Assembly (NCBI GenBank): GCA_005793375.1
Contig: SXSK01000404.1
Coordinates: 1 to 34,601 of the forward strand
Length of the DNA: 34,601 bases
Direction: 5' to 3'
Origin: Verrucomicrobiales bacterium
GTDB taxonomy: Bacteria > Verrucomicrobiota > Verrucomicrobiia > Limisphaerales > UBA9464
Position 1 is the first letter of the stretch. Each line of letters starts with the position of its first letter. Shown here piece after piece: positions 18,413 through 27,078 of this stretch. The notes beneath the pieces were generated by a model that had not been told where the DNA came from, searched no databases, and saw only the letters and a list, made by a program, of their open reading frames with translations. Made by a program: the position numbers and the translations under genes.

Positions 18413-19504
18413 TCATTTCAGCACGACATCCCAAACCTTGGACCGGCGTTGTTTGCCGGCGGGACTGTCGACGATGAGTGTGACCACAAATTCGCCACCG
18501 CTCTTGTAGACGTGAACGGGATGTTGATCGGTGGCGCTTTCTCCATCGCCAAAATCCCATCGCCATCCAGTGACATTGGCAGAAGAACGATCTTGGAAGG
18601 CGACCACACGGCGGGAAGCATCCACGATCTGGAAGTCCCAGTTGGCTTCAACGGGTTTGCGGAGTGACGGGATCAACGGCATCAGGCGGAACGCGCACAA
18701 GTCGGAAGCGTTGCCGTACATGGTGGTCTTGTGTGACAGGTTCCAAAAGCCTTTGAACTGTTTGGAGTTTTCATCGTCGTAATCCAAGATGGACCAGGAC
18801 ATGCCGATGAGTTGGTTTTCCCGCAGTTGAGAGATGACGGCGCGCGCGGGGCCGTCGGGCGGGGCATAATCGAACGGAGTAATCCAAAATTCGAGGATCA
18901 GTTTTCCCGATTGGCCATGTTTGAAGTTGTACTGGTAAGCGGCATTGGCGTAGGGGAGATCCTTGATCCAGGGTTGTGCACCCCAAACCATGGTCCAATC
19001 CTTGCCTTCGGCCGGGGTAAAGATGTGGTAATTCTGGGCGTGAACACCATGGAACAGAGTGTGGGCATCTTCGGGTGTTTTGAAATGAGGATGCATGTGT
19101 TTGATCAGCGGCCCACCCGACAAATCGCCGTCCACCACCAGTTCAAAGATGTCGTTATGCAAGTCTGGTTTGATGAAGTCCCAGTAATCGTCGGAGGCTT
19201 CATAAAGAAAGTAGAGCTGATTGATGCCACGCACCCAGCCGACTTTAACCTGCACATCGAGGTCAGCTCGATTGTAATTGGTGCCCCGGCCGCCAACGGT
19301 GTCTGCGAGTTGATTTATGCCAATGGAATATTCGGCGGGAACGATTTCCCAGTCCTCCACGTTGCCATCGATGCGGGGAATCCGATCGGGTGGAAACTGG
19401 AATATCTTGAACTCGACACCGGGACGTTCCAGGGCATTGGACGTTGACGCGAGTGCGAAGAGAAACTGGAGGACGACAAGCGCCCTGAGAAGGTGGCGTG
19501 GCAT
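18413..19504 (-). CDS. Secreted DOMON/CBM9-like and PKD domain protein
   Basis: The 363-aa protein has a clear signal peptide (about 1-24, ending SNALE). A beta-sandwich of the CBM9/DOMON type follows: PRIDGNVEDW, then VGWVRGINQLYFLYEASDDYWDF and FELVVDGDLSGG. These proteins bind sugars or heme. A C-terminal PKD domain runs from about 280 (GWRWDFGDGESATDQHPVHVYKSGGEF). No catalytic residues are recognised. The ATG at 19504 has AGGGTG 5 nt upstream on the coding strand. It converges on shc with only 4 bp between the stops, leaving no room for a conventional terminator outside the coding sequences. The role is probably binding of extracellular carbohydrate or another ligand. Confidence 0.75.
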   Translation of the reverse strand: MPRHLLRALVVLQFLFALASTSNALERPGVEFKIFQFPPDRIPRIDGNVEDWEIVPAEYSIGINQLADTVGGRGTNYNRADLDVQVKVGWVRGINQLYFLYEASDDYWDFIKPDLHNDIFELVVDGDLSGGPLIKHMHPHFKTPEDAHTLFHGVHAQNYHIFTPAEGKDWTMVWGAQPWIKDLPYANAAYQYNFKHGQSGKLILEFWITPFDYAPPDGPARAVISQLRENQLIGMSWSILDYDDENSKQFKGFWNLSHKTTMYGNASDLCAFRLMPLIPSLRKPVEANWDFQIVDASRRVVAFQDRSSANVTGWRWDFGDGESATDQHPVHVYKSGGEFVVTLIVDSPAGKQRRSKVWDVVLK

Positions 19505-19544
19505 GGCGACACCCTACTCGGTCGTGGATCGTTTGAAAAGAGTC

Positions 19545-19573
19545 TTGGCTGCCTAGGGTTAATTATCCATACT
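19545..19573 (+). promoter_or_regulatory. Candidate sigma-70 promoter for the 722-aa gene
   Basis: TTGGCT (19545-19550) and CATACT (19568-19573) are separated by 17 bp, 45 bp upstream of the ATG at 19618. Spacing is optimal and each box matches four or five of six consensus bases. Confidence 0.4.
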
Positions 19574-19617
19574 CAGTAGCTGGCCAACTCTGGATTGGTT
19601 GTGGTGTATTTTTCTGT

Positions 19618-21786
19618 ATGAGCCAAAGCGCAAAACGACGTCAATGTCCTGCGGTGGGGCGAGAGATTAAGTCAGCCGAATGCGGTGAAAAGAGGCATTC
19701 GGTTTACGCCTGCCCATCGACTTGCGAACACAGTACATTTCATCCGGCCAGTTTTGCACGGTATACGGAGCTTGAATCGAAAACCCTCCGGATGATGGAT
19801 GATTGGTGGCACAACGAGGGCCAGTTTCGCAAGGATCTTCCAGCGAATCCGCTGGGCTTGCCATGGGACGATCGTGACAACGCTGAATCGTTCGGTGGCC
19901 GTTATTACGGCCCGTCGATGTTGGCTGGTTTTAAAGCCAGCGGTGGGTACCTGGAGTACCACCGGGATCAGCTCAACAACGACCAACGAATTATCCTACA
20001 AGCTGTCCAAAAATCCCGCGTCTCCCTCTACGAGGTTCGCCGGATTTACGATGATCGCCGTGTCGAATTGGCGGATTTGCTCGAGCCGGAGCGGCCGCTT
20101 TTTTTGGTTCTCGATCATGAATTGGCCAAGGAGGCTTACCGATACGCCCCGGTGATCTGTCTGGTCATGGACCTGCCGTTCTATTCGCGAGTCACCTCAC
20201 AGTTGTTCGTCCATGATTCGTATTCCTCGTTGCCGTCCACAGAACTTTTGGTGCGGACGGTGAAGCACCTGAGAGGACCGACGGATGTGCTCAACATGAA
20301 GCGGTGGTTGATCACTCAGTTTTCGCGCCTGAATCAGGCATTGGATCGGTTAAACGACAGACTTTGGAACCTGAAGGTGGAGAAATGCGATTTGAGATGG
20401 GCTCATCGTGTCTACGCGTTGAACACTTCAGGGGAGGCCGTGGCGCGTTTGTTGGATACGGCTGAAGGAGTTCGAATCGCCGCGTTGACGCCCCAAGAAT
20501 TCGACGCCGGGGTGTGCCGCGCCTGGAGTTGGACGTGGCCTTGTCCCTCCCATGTTCGGGCGGGCTATGCGATGCCGCTAACGCGCTATCTGGGACGCGT
20601 CGTCCTCTGCCCGGATCGAATGGAACTCAAGGCAATGGGGGCCGTCGCTTTGGGCCAACTGGTCGGCCGATTTGAGTCGTTGGTTGGGACGGATGTGCGA
20701 TTTTTATCCGAAGATCGAGCAGCGAAACCTGTCATTACATTGGCCAAACCGCTGGACTCGGATCCACAGGGCTTGGTGCCAGGTCCGTTGGAGGATTGGG
20801 TGGAACCACTTACTGTCCAGGCGACCTATGTGCCCGAGATACACGATCACCATGGTGCCGTAGCTCCGGCGATCGAGTCGGTTCTGGAGTCCATGGAATT
20901 CTTCCCGGATACCCCCATGGAATGCCTGAAAGGAGCCACGCCGCGAGTGGCGATACTTGACCCAAGCCTGAAGCCGTTGGTGGTGCACCTCATCAAACAA
21001 AGCGTGGGTCAACTCGATCTCGCAAACATGAAACTGGGCGAGACGGGGGATGTTGCTCACGTACTCCAGGAATTAGGGGCGACCGACTTGATCCTGCCGC
21101 CTCCACCGCGTCGTCAACTGACTCGCTCGGAGGGAACGCCTGAATATGCAGGGCTCCAAGAATTTCAGTTGTTTTACAAGTCGTTTGGAGCGACCTCCGG
21201 TTTGACCGGTAACGAGGCATTGGTCGATGACTCCCAGTGGAATCGCCCTGAAGCGCTTCCGTTGTCGCACATTCCCCTAAGCGCTCAGGAGTTCGGCGTC
21301 CGATTCGTTGACGCTCAACGCCGGTTTCCAGACGGGTTCATTCTAAGCATTGAACTCGATCGAAGCGGGTGTTTTGTGACATACGATTTGATGGAGTTGC
21401 TGGATCCAGAGGAGGAATTCAATATCTGGGAGGAATTGCAGGATCCGCTGGGATGGTTTTGCGTGGCACTCATCGGTCCGGGCTGTGAGGCACCTGACAT
21501 CGACACCGAGACAGTCAGGCCTATCTGTCAGGAGGAATTGGAGACGCTGGAATTCCGATTGAGTGCGCCCCAGTCCGTGCCGTTCGAGGAGGTGATCCGC
21601 GATTCTCCAGAAATCCACGCAGTGAAAGAGGTAGCTGAGATGATCTTTCCGCCGACTGAACCGCTTTGGGAGAATGCCCTTTCAATGACGCCGGGGCAGC
21701 GCTTGCAGTTGGCCGCAATCCTTACCACTGCAAGAGTGCTGGGCACGGCACTTCGACCGGACCGCTTGGATTCTCCCGAGCCCTGA
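19618..21786 (+). CDS. Conserved-looking protein of unknown function with N-terminal Cys cluster
   Basis: I do not recognise a function for this 722-aa protein. It begins with a Lys/Arg-flanked cysteine cluster: C10, C22, C32 and C36, with His27 and His38 nearby (QCPAVGREI, AECGEKRHS, ACPSTCEH). This suggests a small zinc or other metal site. I have an unverified impression that similar openings occur in unannotated Verrucomicrobia proteins. The remainder is acidic, mixed alpha/beta, without membrane segments, signal peptide, Walker motifs or nuclease motifs that I can see. Residues 75-85 (LGLPWDDRDNAE) and the C-terminal FRLSAP region are distinctive. The length is intact and codon use resembles its neighbours. 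The sugar isomerase gene follows 14 bp later in the same direction, so an operon is likely, but that alone does not reveal its job. Confidence 0.85.
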   Translation: MSQSAKRRQCPAVGREIKSAECGEKRHSVYACPSTCEHSTFHPASFARYTELESKTLRMMDDWWHNEGQFRKDLPANPLGLPWDDRDNAESFGGRYYGPSMLAGFKASGGYLEYHRDQLNNDQRIILQAVQKSRVSLYEVRRIYDDRRVELADLLEPERPLFLVLDHELAKEAYRYAPVICLVMDLPFYSRVTSQLFVHDSYSSLPSTELLVRTVKHLRGPTDVLNMKRWLITQFSRLNQALDRLNDRLWNLKVEKCDLRWAHRVYALNTSGEAVARLLDTAEGVRIAALTPQEFDAGVCRAWSWTWPCPSHVRAGYAMPLTRYLGRVVLCPDRMELKAMGAVALGQLVGRFESLVGTDVRFLSEDRAAKPVITLAKPLDSDPQGLVPGPLEDWVEPLTVQATYVPEIHDHHGAVAPAIESVLESMEFFPDTPMECLKGATPRVAILDPSLKPLVVHLIKQSVGQLDLANMKLGETGDVAHVLQELGATDLILPPPPRRQLTRSEGTPEYAGLQEFQLFYKSFGATSGLTGNEALVDDSQWNRPEALPLSHIPLSAQEFGVRFVDAQRRFPDGFILSIELDRSGCFVTYDLMELLDPEEEFNIWEELQDPLGWFCVALIGPGCEAPDIDTETVRPICQEELETLEFRLSAPQSVPFEEVIRDSPEIHAVKEVAEMIFPPTEPLWENALSMTPGQRLQLAAILTTARVLGTALRPDRLDSPEP

Positions 21787-21800
21787 TTTATTCTCGCGCC

Positions 21801-22622
21801 ATGATTCGATCCGCCATCACCATTTGTTTGGTACCCGAAGCCGCCGCTGGCCCGTTTGTTTATCACGGGAATTTGGCTTCGGGGTGTGCGCTGGCTTCGG
21901 CAGCTGGGTTTGACGCGGTGGAGATTTTTCCGCCCGACGCGGACAGTTTGGATGGTTTTGAATTGCGCCGGCTTCTGCGGGAAAACCGTTTGGAGTTGGC
22001 GGCAATGGGTACGGGTGCGGGGTGGCTCCGGCGCAAACTGACGTTGACCGATCCGGACTCGCATCAGCGCATGTGCGCCCGGGATTTTATTGGATCCGTC
22101 ATTGACTTCGCCGGTGGTTTTGGAGCGCCTGCGATCATCGGTTCGATGCAGGGGCGCTGGGGTGGGAGTGTTTCCAAAGAGCAAGCGTTCGAATGGTTGC
22201 GCGAGGAACTGGACCAACTGGGCCCGCGCGCTCACGCGCTTCAGGTGCCTCTTTTGTTTGAGCCGTTGAATCGGTACGAGTCCAACCTATTTAACACGGT
22301 GGCCGACGCCGTGGAGTTTCTCGGCACACTTCGCACACGCAATGTGAAACTCCTCTGTGATCTCTTTCACATGAACATTGAGGAAGTCGACCTGGCAGCG
22401 GCGTTGCGTCTTGCCGGGGGGCATTTGGGGCACGTGCACTTCGCCGATTCCAACCGGCGCGCCATTGGCATGGGGCACACGGCGATGGCGCCGATTGCTG
22501 ACACACTTAGGCAGATCGGTTACACAGGTTATGTGAGCGCCGAGATTCTGCCGACCCCGGATGCGCGTGCCGCTGCGCTCCAGACCATACGGTCTTTCCG
22601 TCAATTCTTCCCTCGTAAATAA
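21801..22622 (+). CDS. Sugar isomerase/epimerase, TIM-barrel (hydroxypyruvate isomerase / tagatose 3-epimerase-like)
   Basis: The 273-aa AP-endonuclease-2-type TIM barrel starts at the ATG at 21801, although the frame is open further upstream over the preceding gene. Predicted metal ligands are Glu154 (LLFEPLNRYES), Asp187 (LLCDLFHMNIEE), His213 (HVHFADSNR) and Glu249 (VSAEIL). This is the pattern of tagatose/psicose 3-epimerases and Hyi-like isomerases, which interconvert ketoses or hydroxypyruvate and tartronate semialdehyde. The substrate cannot be assigned. A mutarotase gene of the RbsD/FucU family follows 33 bp downstream, consistent with catabolism of an unusual sugar. Confidence 0.88.
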   Translation: MIRSAITICLVPEAAAGPFVYHGNLASGCALASAAGFDAVEIFPPDADSLDGFELRRLLRENRLELAAMGTGAGWLRRKLTLTDPDSHQRMCARDFIGSVIDFAGGFGAPAIIGSMQGRWGGSVSKEQAFEWLREELDQLGPRAHALQVPLLFEPLNRYESNLFNTVADAVEFLGTLRTRNVKLLCDLFHMNIEEVDLAAALRLAGGHLGHVHFADSNRRAIGMGHTAMAPIADTLRQIGYTGYVSAEILPTPDARAAALQTIRSFRQFFPRK

Positions 22623-22655
22623 CCGCATTTCAACTACCCATCGCTGCACTCTGTC

Positions 22656-23102
22656 ATGCTCAATCACCAACTGATTCATCCCAAGATCAACGAAATCATC
22701 GGGCGCGCAGGACACCATGCCCGAATTCTGATTGCTGATGGGAATTATCCGGCGTCGACCAAGAAAGGACCGAATGCAGAGGTGGTTTGCCTGAACCTGT
22801 CACCTGGACTCGTCACCGTGGTTCAGACCTTGCGCGCCGTTTTGTCGGCTGTGCCGATTGATTTTGTTAACGTCATGGGGATTCCTCCAGACGATGCTTA
22901 CGCACAGCACGGCGAACCTCCAGTCTGGAATGAATACCGTCGGGCGCTCAAGGAAGCGGGATTGCCATTAAAGTTGGAACCGATCTTGAAGTGGGACTTC
23001 TATGAGGCGGTCTCGTCCCCCGACCATATCCTCACCATACAGACTGGAGACCAGGCTCTGTGGGCCAATGTCCTGTTGACGTTAGGTTGTCGTCAGGCGT
23101 GA
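22656..23102 (+). CDS. RbsD/FucU family sugar mutarotase
   Basis: The 148-aa protein fits the RbsD/FucU fold and length. His20 and Asp28 (GHHARILIADGNYP) match the family's catalytic pair near the N-terminus, and VNVMGIP is also typical. The enzymes interconvert pyranose/furanose or alpha/beta anomers of ribose or fucose. FucU and RbsD subtypes cannot be separated here. It follows the sugar isomerase, so the pair may process one sugar. The end of the gene touches the tail of a truncated SRPBCC gene on the other strand. Confidence 0.9.
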   Translation: MLNHQLIHPKINEIIGRAGHHARILIADGNYPASTKKGPNAEVVCLNLSPGLVTVVQTLRAVLSAVPIDFVNVMGIPPDDAYAQHGEPPVWNEYRRALKEAGLPLKLEPILKWDFYEAVSSPDHILTIQTGDQALWANVLLTLGCRQA

Positions 23103-23229
23103 TCAGAATTTCGAATTGGACCCAAGGGGGCGTGATGGGCTGCAGATTGCGGGCGTTGGAAAAGAATTGAAAGACAGCGGATCGCGGTGATGGCAGGACT
23201 AGTTCGGTCGAGAGCGTGTGCAATGTCAT
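23085..23229 (-). pseudogene. Truncated SRPBCC (START-like) protein gene
   Basis: From the ATG at 23229 the reading frame encodes a recognisable N-terminus of a ligand-binding SRPBCC protein (LSTELVLPSPRSAVFQFF, ARNLQPITPPWVQFEI), with the FF-ARNL-ITPPW pattern of that family. After about residue 49 the similarity stops. The frame then runs antisense into the mutarotase gene, ending at 23032. Normal members are about 150 residues. The rest of the domain is absent from the neighbouring sequence, so I call it a 3'-deleted remnant; the end coordinate near 23085 is approximate. It lies downstream of the MFS gene on the same strand (105-bp gap). A functional 65-aa peptide is unlikely but possible. 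Confidence 0.65.
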
Positions 23230-23334
23230 TTGCCGCTATCACCATCGATGAACGAGTGCCAATGGCGAGCCCGTTTGTTGTTGGTTTTTTCAGGGTGGTC
23301 CATGTGGTGACTATGTGGACTTGGCAGAACCAAC

Positions 23335-24840
23335 CTACTTCGGGTCGGAGTTACGTGGATCGATTCGGGACCGGATCACGTCGGCGGTGCTTTCGACGAG
23401 TTTTTCGCCAACATGGGTGATGGCTTTCGCGTGGCGCCGAAGTTGACGGATGGAATTTCGGCTGAGACCGATGAGACCGCCTGGGGTGAGCAAGATGCCT
23501 GCGGTGGTGGACAAGGTGAGAAGCGGGTTGAAGGGGCTCATCCGGCGCATGGTCCGCCAGACAGCTTCCGGGGGATGGGCTTCTTCCTCGCGAATCCAGT
23601 CGATCAAGTGGGTGCTCAGCAGGCAGCCGATCATGGAGATGGCGAACAGAATGTGATAATCGTGGATGGTCTGGCCTAGGAACACCCCTAGATGGTCGGG
23701 AGTGAGGCGTAGGAAGAGGCTGCCTACGAGGGGGCCGGTAGCGGTGAGAAAACTGGTGAGGGCTAGGAAGACCGCGACGTAAGGTGCTTTGTTGGCGGGG
23801 GCTAGCTTGAGCATGAGATTGAACTGACAGAGCTGGAAACCGGCGGTAGCACCGCCGATAATCAAATAACTCAAGCCGAGATGCCAAAAGAAGCGTTCGC
23901 CGACGAAGCTCCAGGCGATCAAGCCCGTTAATGCCCAGGTCAATGAGCCGACATACAATACTGGCTTGCTTCCGAAACGATCACACAGCCATCCCCATCC
24001 CTTGAGCGTCAGGATGCCACCCACGCCACCCAGCGCCGTCAGAATGCCGACGTCACTGACTGACCGATGAGCGCCTTCGACCAGAAACATCGGATAAAAT
24101 GGTTGACTGAGATTGAGCAACAAGCCCCAGACGCCGACAAAAAAAACGAGTTTCAGGTAATTGAAATTTCGGATGGGCTCGATGATTTCCGCCAGATCCG
24201 GCGGTTTAGTCGTCGGGGCAAGCACACTGGCGGGAAACCTCATTCGGGTGAGGAATAGAAAGCCGATCATCCGGGCCAGTCCAGCCACGGCGAAGATGGC
24301 GCCGAAGGTCGCGAGCGAATTGTCGCCGTGATCCGCGATGTGACCGACGACGATGAGCGCGAGCAGGGTCCAAAACCCAAAAATAAGATTTCGACGTCCG
24401 AAGAACTTTCCCCCAATGCGCGGAGGGACCAGTTCAGAGATGGACGCGGACCAGGCGACGCTGCCGACGCTATTAGCCAGGGTGGCAACGCTGAGAATGC
24501 CGGCGAACAAGGGGCTTCGATAAGGCGGATCTAGCCAAGGGAGGAAACCCATTAGGCCCCAGGGACCTGCATTCAAGATGAACGATGCGGATAGAATCTG
24601 GTACAACGAGAACCACCGTCTCAGGAGTGCCATGAGCAACGGTTGAATCAGGTTGGCGAGATGTGGGAGTGCCGCCATGGCTCCGACGCTGGTGGGTCCC
24701 CACTGAAGCCCGACGACGGCAAAGGCGATGACAAATGGAAAACTGGGGAGCGTGAGGTTGAGCATCGGGACACTGAAGCATGCCTCGATTGTCGAATACT
24801 TCAGCGACAAGAGCAGTTCGCGATGCGAAATGCGGCTCAT
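23335..24840 (-). CDS. Major facilitator superfamily transporter
   Basis: The 501-aa protein has about 12 predicted membrane segments. The first starts near 25 and the last ends around 415. A cytosolic loop lies between segments 6 and 7 (about 205-225), as usual for MFS. The conserved GWGWLCDRFGSKPVLYVG block resembles the MFS motif between segments 8 and 9. The C-terminal 90 residues or so are cytosolic, with a weak hydrophobic stretch near 450. The substrate cannot be inferred. It starts at the ATG at 24840, 40 bp after the stop of the pyrophosphatase gene, so the two may be co-transcribed. Confidence 0.88.
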   Translation of the reverse strand: MSRISHRELLLSLKYSTIEACFSVPMLNLTLPSFPFVIAFAVVGLQWGPTSVGAMAALPHLANLIQPLLMALLRRWFSLYQILSASFILNAGPWGLMGFLPWLDPPYRSPLFAGILSVATLANSVGSVAWSASISELVPPRIGGKFFGRRNLIFGFWTLLALIVVGHIADHGDNSLATFGAIFAVAGLARMIGFLFLTRMRFPASVLAPTTKPPDLAEIIEPIRNFNYLKLVFFVGVWGLLLNLSQPFYPMFLVEGAHRSVSDVGILTALGGVGGILTLKGWGWLCDRFGSKPVLYVGSLTWALTGLIAWSFVGERFFWHLGLSYLIIGGATAGFQLCQFNLMLKLAPANKAPYVAVFLALTSFLTATGPLVGSLFLRLTPDHLGVFLGQTIHDYHILFAISMIGCLLSTHLIDWIREEEAHPPEAVWRTMRRMSPFNPLLTLSTTAGILLTPGGLIGLSRNSIRQLRRHAKAITHVGEKLVESTADVIRSRIDPRNSDPK

Positions 24841-24880
24841 AATGGTCGGGCTTGGCCCAACGGAGACGTGGTGCTCGTTG

Positions 24881-26542
24881 TCAGGTGCCAGCTCCGTCGA
24901 GTCGAGCCAGCATATTTGTCAGGTAGGGCAACAATTGCTTTTTGCGGCTGACGATTCCGGTGAGTTCGAACATACCGGGTTCGGGTTCTGGATACTGGAT
25001 GGCATCGCGAAGTCGCGTGTTGCCAGCAACCAGCAATAGGGACGTCTGCAGAACCACGTCGGTGACGAGCAGCACGCTGAAGTCGTATCGGTTGACCGCG
25101 CGGTACTGTTCGAGCGCTGTGCGCACTTCGATTTTGCGCTTTTGGAATTGGTCGAAGCCAATTTCCTCGATTTGGGCAACGCTGAAACGACGATTGCCTT
25201 CGACATACTCCTTGCAATCGGCGGTGATGGACTGATCGGCGGGACGAGATACCAGAACCGAGCCGGATTCGAACAATTTCTCGGTGAACTCCCGGGCTTG
25301 TGTATTGGACAAGACCTCCAGCCATTCAAGGATTTCGGCATCGCGCGGAGTGGTGGTAGGAGATGTGAGATTCAGTGTGTCCGAGACCAATCCAGCCAAT
25401 AGCAGTCCAGCGATACTTGGCGGTAACTCCACACCATAGCGTTTGAAACAATCCGCGACGATGGTGCTGGTGGACCCAACCGGTTCATTTCGAAAAAGAA
25501 TGGGCTGCGTGGTGCTGAGCGATCCGATCCGATGATGATCGATGATCTCCAGGATATCCACTTGATCCGCTCCCTGTACGGCTTGGGTCAATTCATTGTG
25601 GTCAACGAGGATCAGTTGTCGGGTGGTTTTCTGGAGAAAGCATGATTTGGTAATCACGCCCACGACGTGCTTTTCATTGTTCAATACCGGAAATGCCTGC
25701 TGTTGGGAATCGACCGCCCGGTGTTGGATGTCCATCAGGCGATCCTCAATGCCAAAAGACTGGAAATTCTGGTGGAGCAGATGTTCCACAGCGATTGAAG
25801 CCCGGCAGAGCATGGCTGTGGTGGCAGAATCGTGGGGCGACACAATTAAGCTAACCTCATGAGACTGGGCAACCGCCTGGATGTCTTCTGAAACCCGCAA
25901 GCCCCCCGTAATGATGACAACGCGGACGCGTCCCTGGACGGCGAGACGTTGGATGTCTTCGCGGTCTCCGACCACGACGGCGAGTTTTTCGTGTGGATAC
26001 TGGGGTAGACGCGCGGCGAACGACGCAGGCTTAAGCGTGGCGACCATCAGAATGAGGTCGTCTTCGCGTTCGGGGTCAAACGCGCAGATCATAGTGCCTT
26101 GAAGCACTCGGCAAAGGCTGCGCAGCGAGGCGAGAACCCGTCGGGAATCAAAGATGCGATTGAGGGAAGGAAAGAAGAATCTGCTGGCTTTGAACACCGA
26201 CAATAGACCGAGACAACGTCTGTCCTGATCGAGCACGGGCAGCATGCGAAGATTCTTTTCATCCATCATGGCCAAGGCTTCCACCACACTCGTACGCGGT
26301 CCTACCGAAACCACCTTATGTTCCATGACATCGCAGACTTTGGGGGCGACATCCGCTACAAACTTGGGTGCCTCCATCCCAAATGTTTTGAGAACGAAAT
26401 CGATGCGCTCATTGGTTTCTCCGCACCGCGCTGCGAGCGCGTTTGGCATGCCGGTCCGCCGCTTGAACTCCGCATAACCAATGGCGGAGCAGATGGCGTC
26501 TGTATCAGGATTGCGATGACCGATGACGAGGACTTCACTCAT
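24881..26542 (-). CDS. ppaC: Family II manganese-dependent inorganic pyrophosphatase with CBS and DRTGG domains
   Basis: From the ATG at 26542 the protein is 553 aa; a TTG at 26584 is in frame but less plausible. The DHH catalytic domain is split. The first motif is GHRNPDTDAICSA (8-20); after the insert come LVDHNEL, IDHHRIG and GLVSDTLNL. The DHHA2 domain ends with the substrate-binding SRKKQLLPYL motif. The insert holds a CBS domain (about 60-115), a DRTGG-like region (about 170-240) and a second CBS domain (about 245-300). Enzymes with this layout hydrolyse pyrophosphate and are controlled by adenine nucleotides (AMP/ADP inhibit, diadenosine polyphosphates activate). All catalytic motifs look intact. 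The exact nucleotide response here is unknown. Confidence 0.93.
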   Translation of the reverse strand: MSEVLVIGHRNPDTDAICSAIGYAEFKRRTGMPNALAARCGETNERIDFVLKTFGMEAPKFVADVAPKVCDVMEHKVVSVGPRTSVVEALAMMDEKNLRMLPVLDQDRRCLGLLSVFKASRFFFPSLNRIFDSRRVLASLRSLCRVLQGTMICAFDPEREDDLILMVATLKPASFAARLPQYPHEKLAVVVGDREDIQRLAVQGRVRVVIITGGLRVSEDIQAVAQSHEVSLIVSPHDSATTAMLCRASIAVEHLLHQNFQSFGIEDRLMDIQHRAVDSQQQAFPVLNNEKHVVGVITKSCFLQKTTRQLILVDHNELTQAVQGADQVDILEIIDHHRIGSLSTTQPILFRNEPVGSTSTIVADCFKRYGVELPPSIAGLLLAGLVSDTLNLTSPTTTPRDAEILEWLEVLSNTQAREFTEKLFESGSVLVSRPADQSITADCKEYVEGNRRFSVAQIEEIGFDQFQKRKIEVRTALEQYRAVNRYDFSVLLVTDVVLQTSLLLVAGNTRLRDAIQYPEPEPGMFELTGIVSRKKQLLPYLTNMLARLDGAGT

Positions 26543-26784
26543 GAAGGGCTGCGCTGAGATAGTGCAAGGTGGTGCCGCATTCAATCGTGGAAACGATCGG
26601 ATGCCCCAAAATGAAGAATTTCATGATGTTTCGAGGCTGGGAAACGATTGCGATTGAACGAAGGCGAACGCAGGTCGCGACATCTGCCGAAAAAGTCTGA
26701 GCCTGGGCCGTAACGCTGTGGTTCGGCCGGTCGAGCTGGCTTCCTTGCACCCAACCCTCTGCCGATGTTCAACCGGTTGGCGCA

Positions 26785-27078
26785 CTAGGACCTGGGGTCC
26801 TGTTTGGTCTTTTGAAACCACTTCCAGGTGGCGACCGCGGCGGGGACCCATTGGAGCCAGCGATGACCCCAATGGAGCGAGGCAAACCCGGCAAGCGCTG
26901 TGGCTACGGCGATGAGAGGGCTGGCTGAGCGCCATTTATCGCCAGCTTCCTGAACCCACGAGAAGCGATCGCGAAGCTGGATGCATTCCGCACGAAGGAT
27001 AGCCCGCTGCAAGTCGGATTGCAGCAGAATGAGGCGTTTTCGTTCGGCGAGGGGTTCTAATCGGGTTGGCGCAGACAT
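26785..27078 (-). CDS. Small YqjK-like protein
   Basis: The 97-aa protein begins MSAPTRLEPLAERKRLILLQSDLQRA. The RL-LQS-LQRA pattern resembles the YqjK family, which lies third in the enterobacterial yqjDEK cluster. One weakly hydrophobic segment spans about 52-72. Its ATG is 22 bp inside the end of the YqjE-like gene, so translation is coupled. Position and order support the call more than the sequence does. Confidence 0.65.
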   Translation of the reverse strand: MSAPTRLEPLAERKRLILLQSDLQRAILRAECIQLRDRFSWVQEAGDKWRSASPLIAVATALAGFASLHWGHRWLQWVPAAVATWKWFQKTKQDPRS

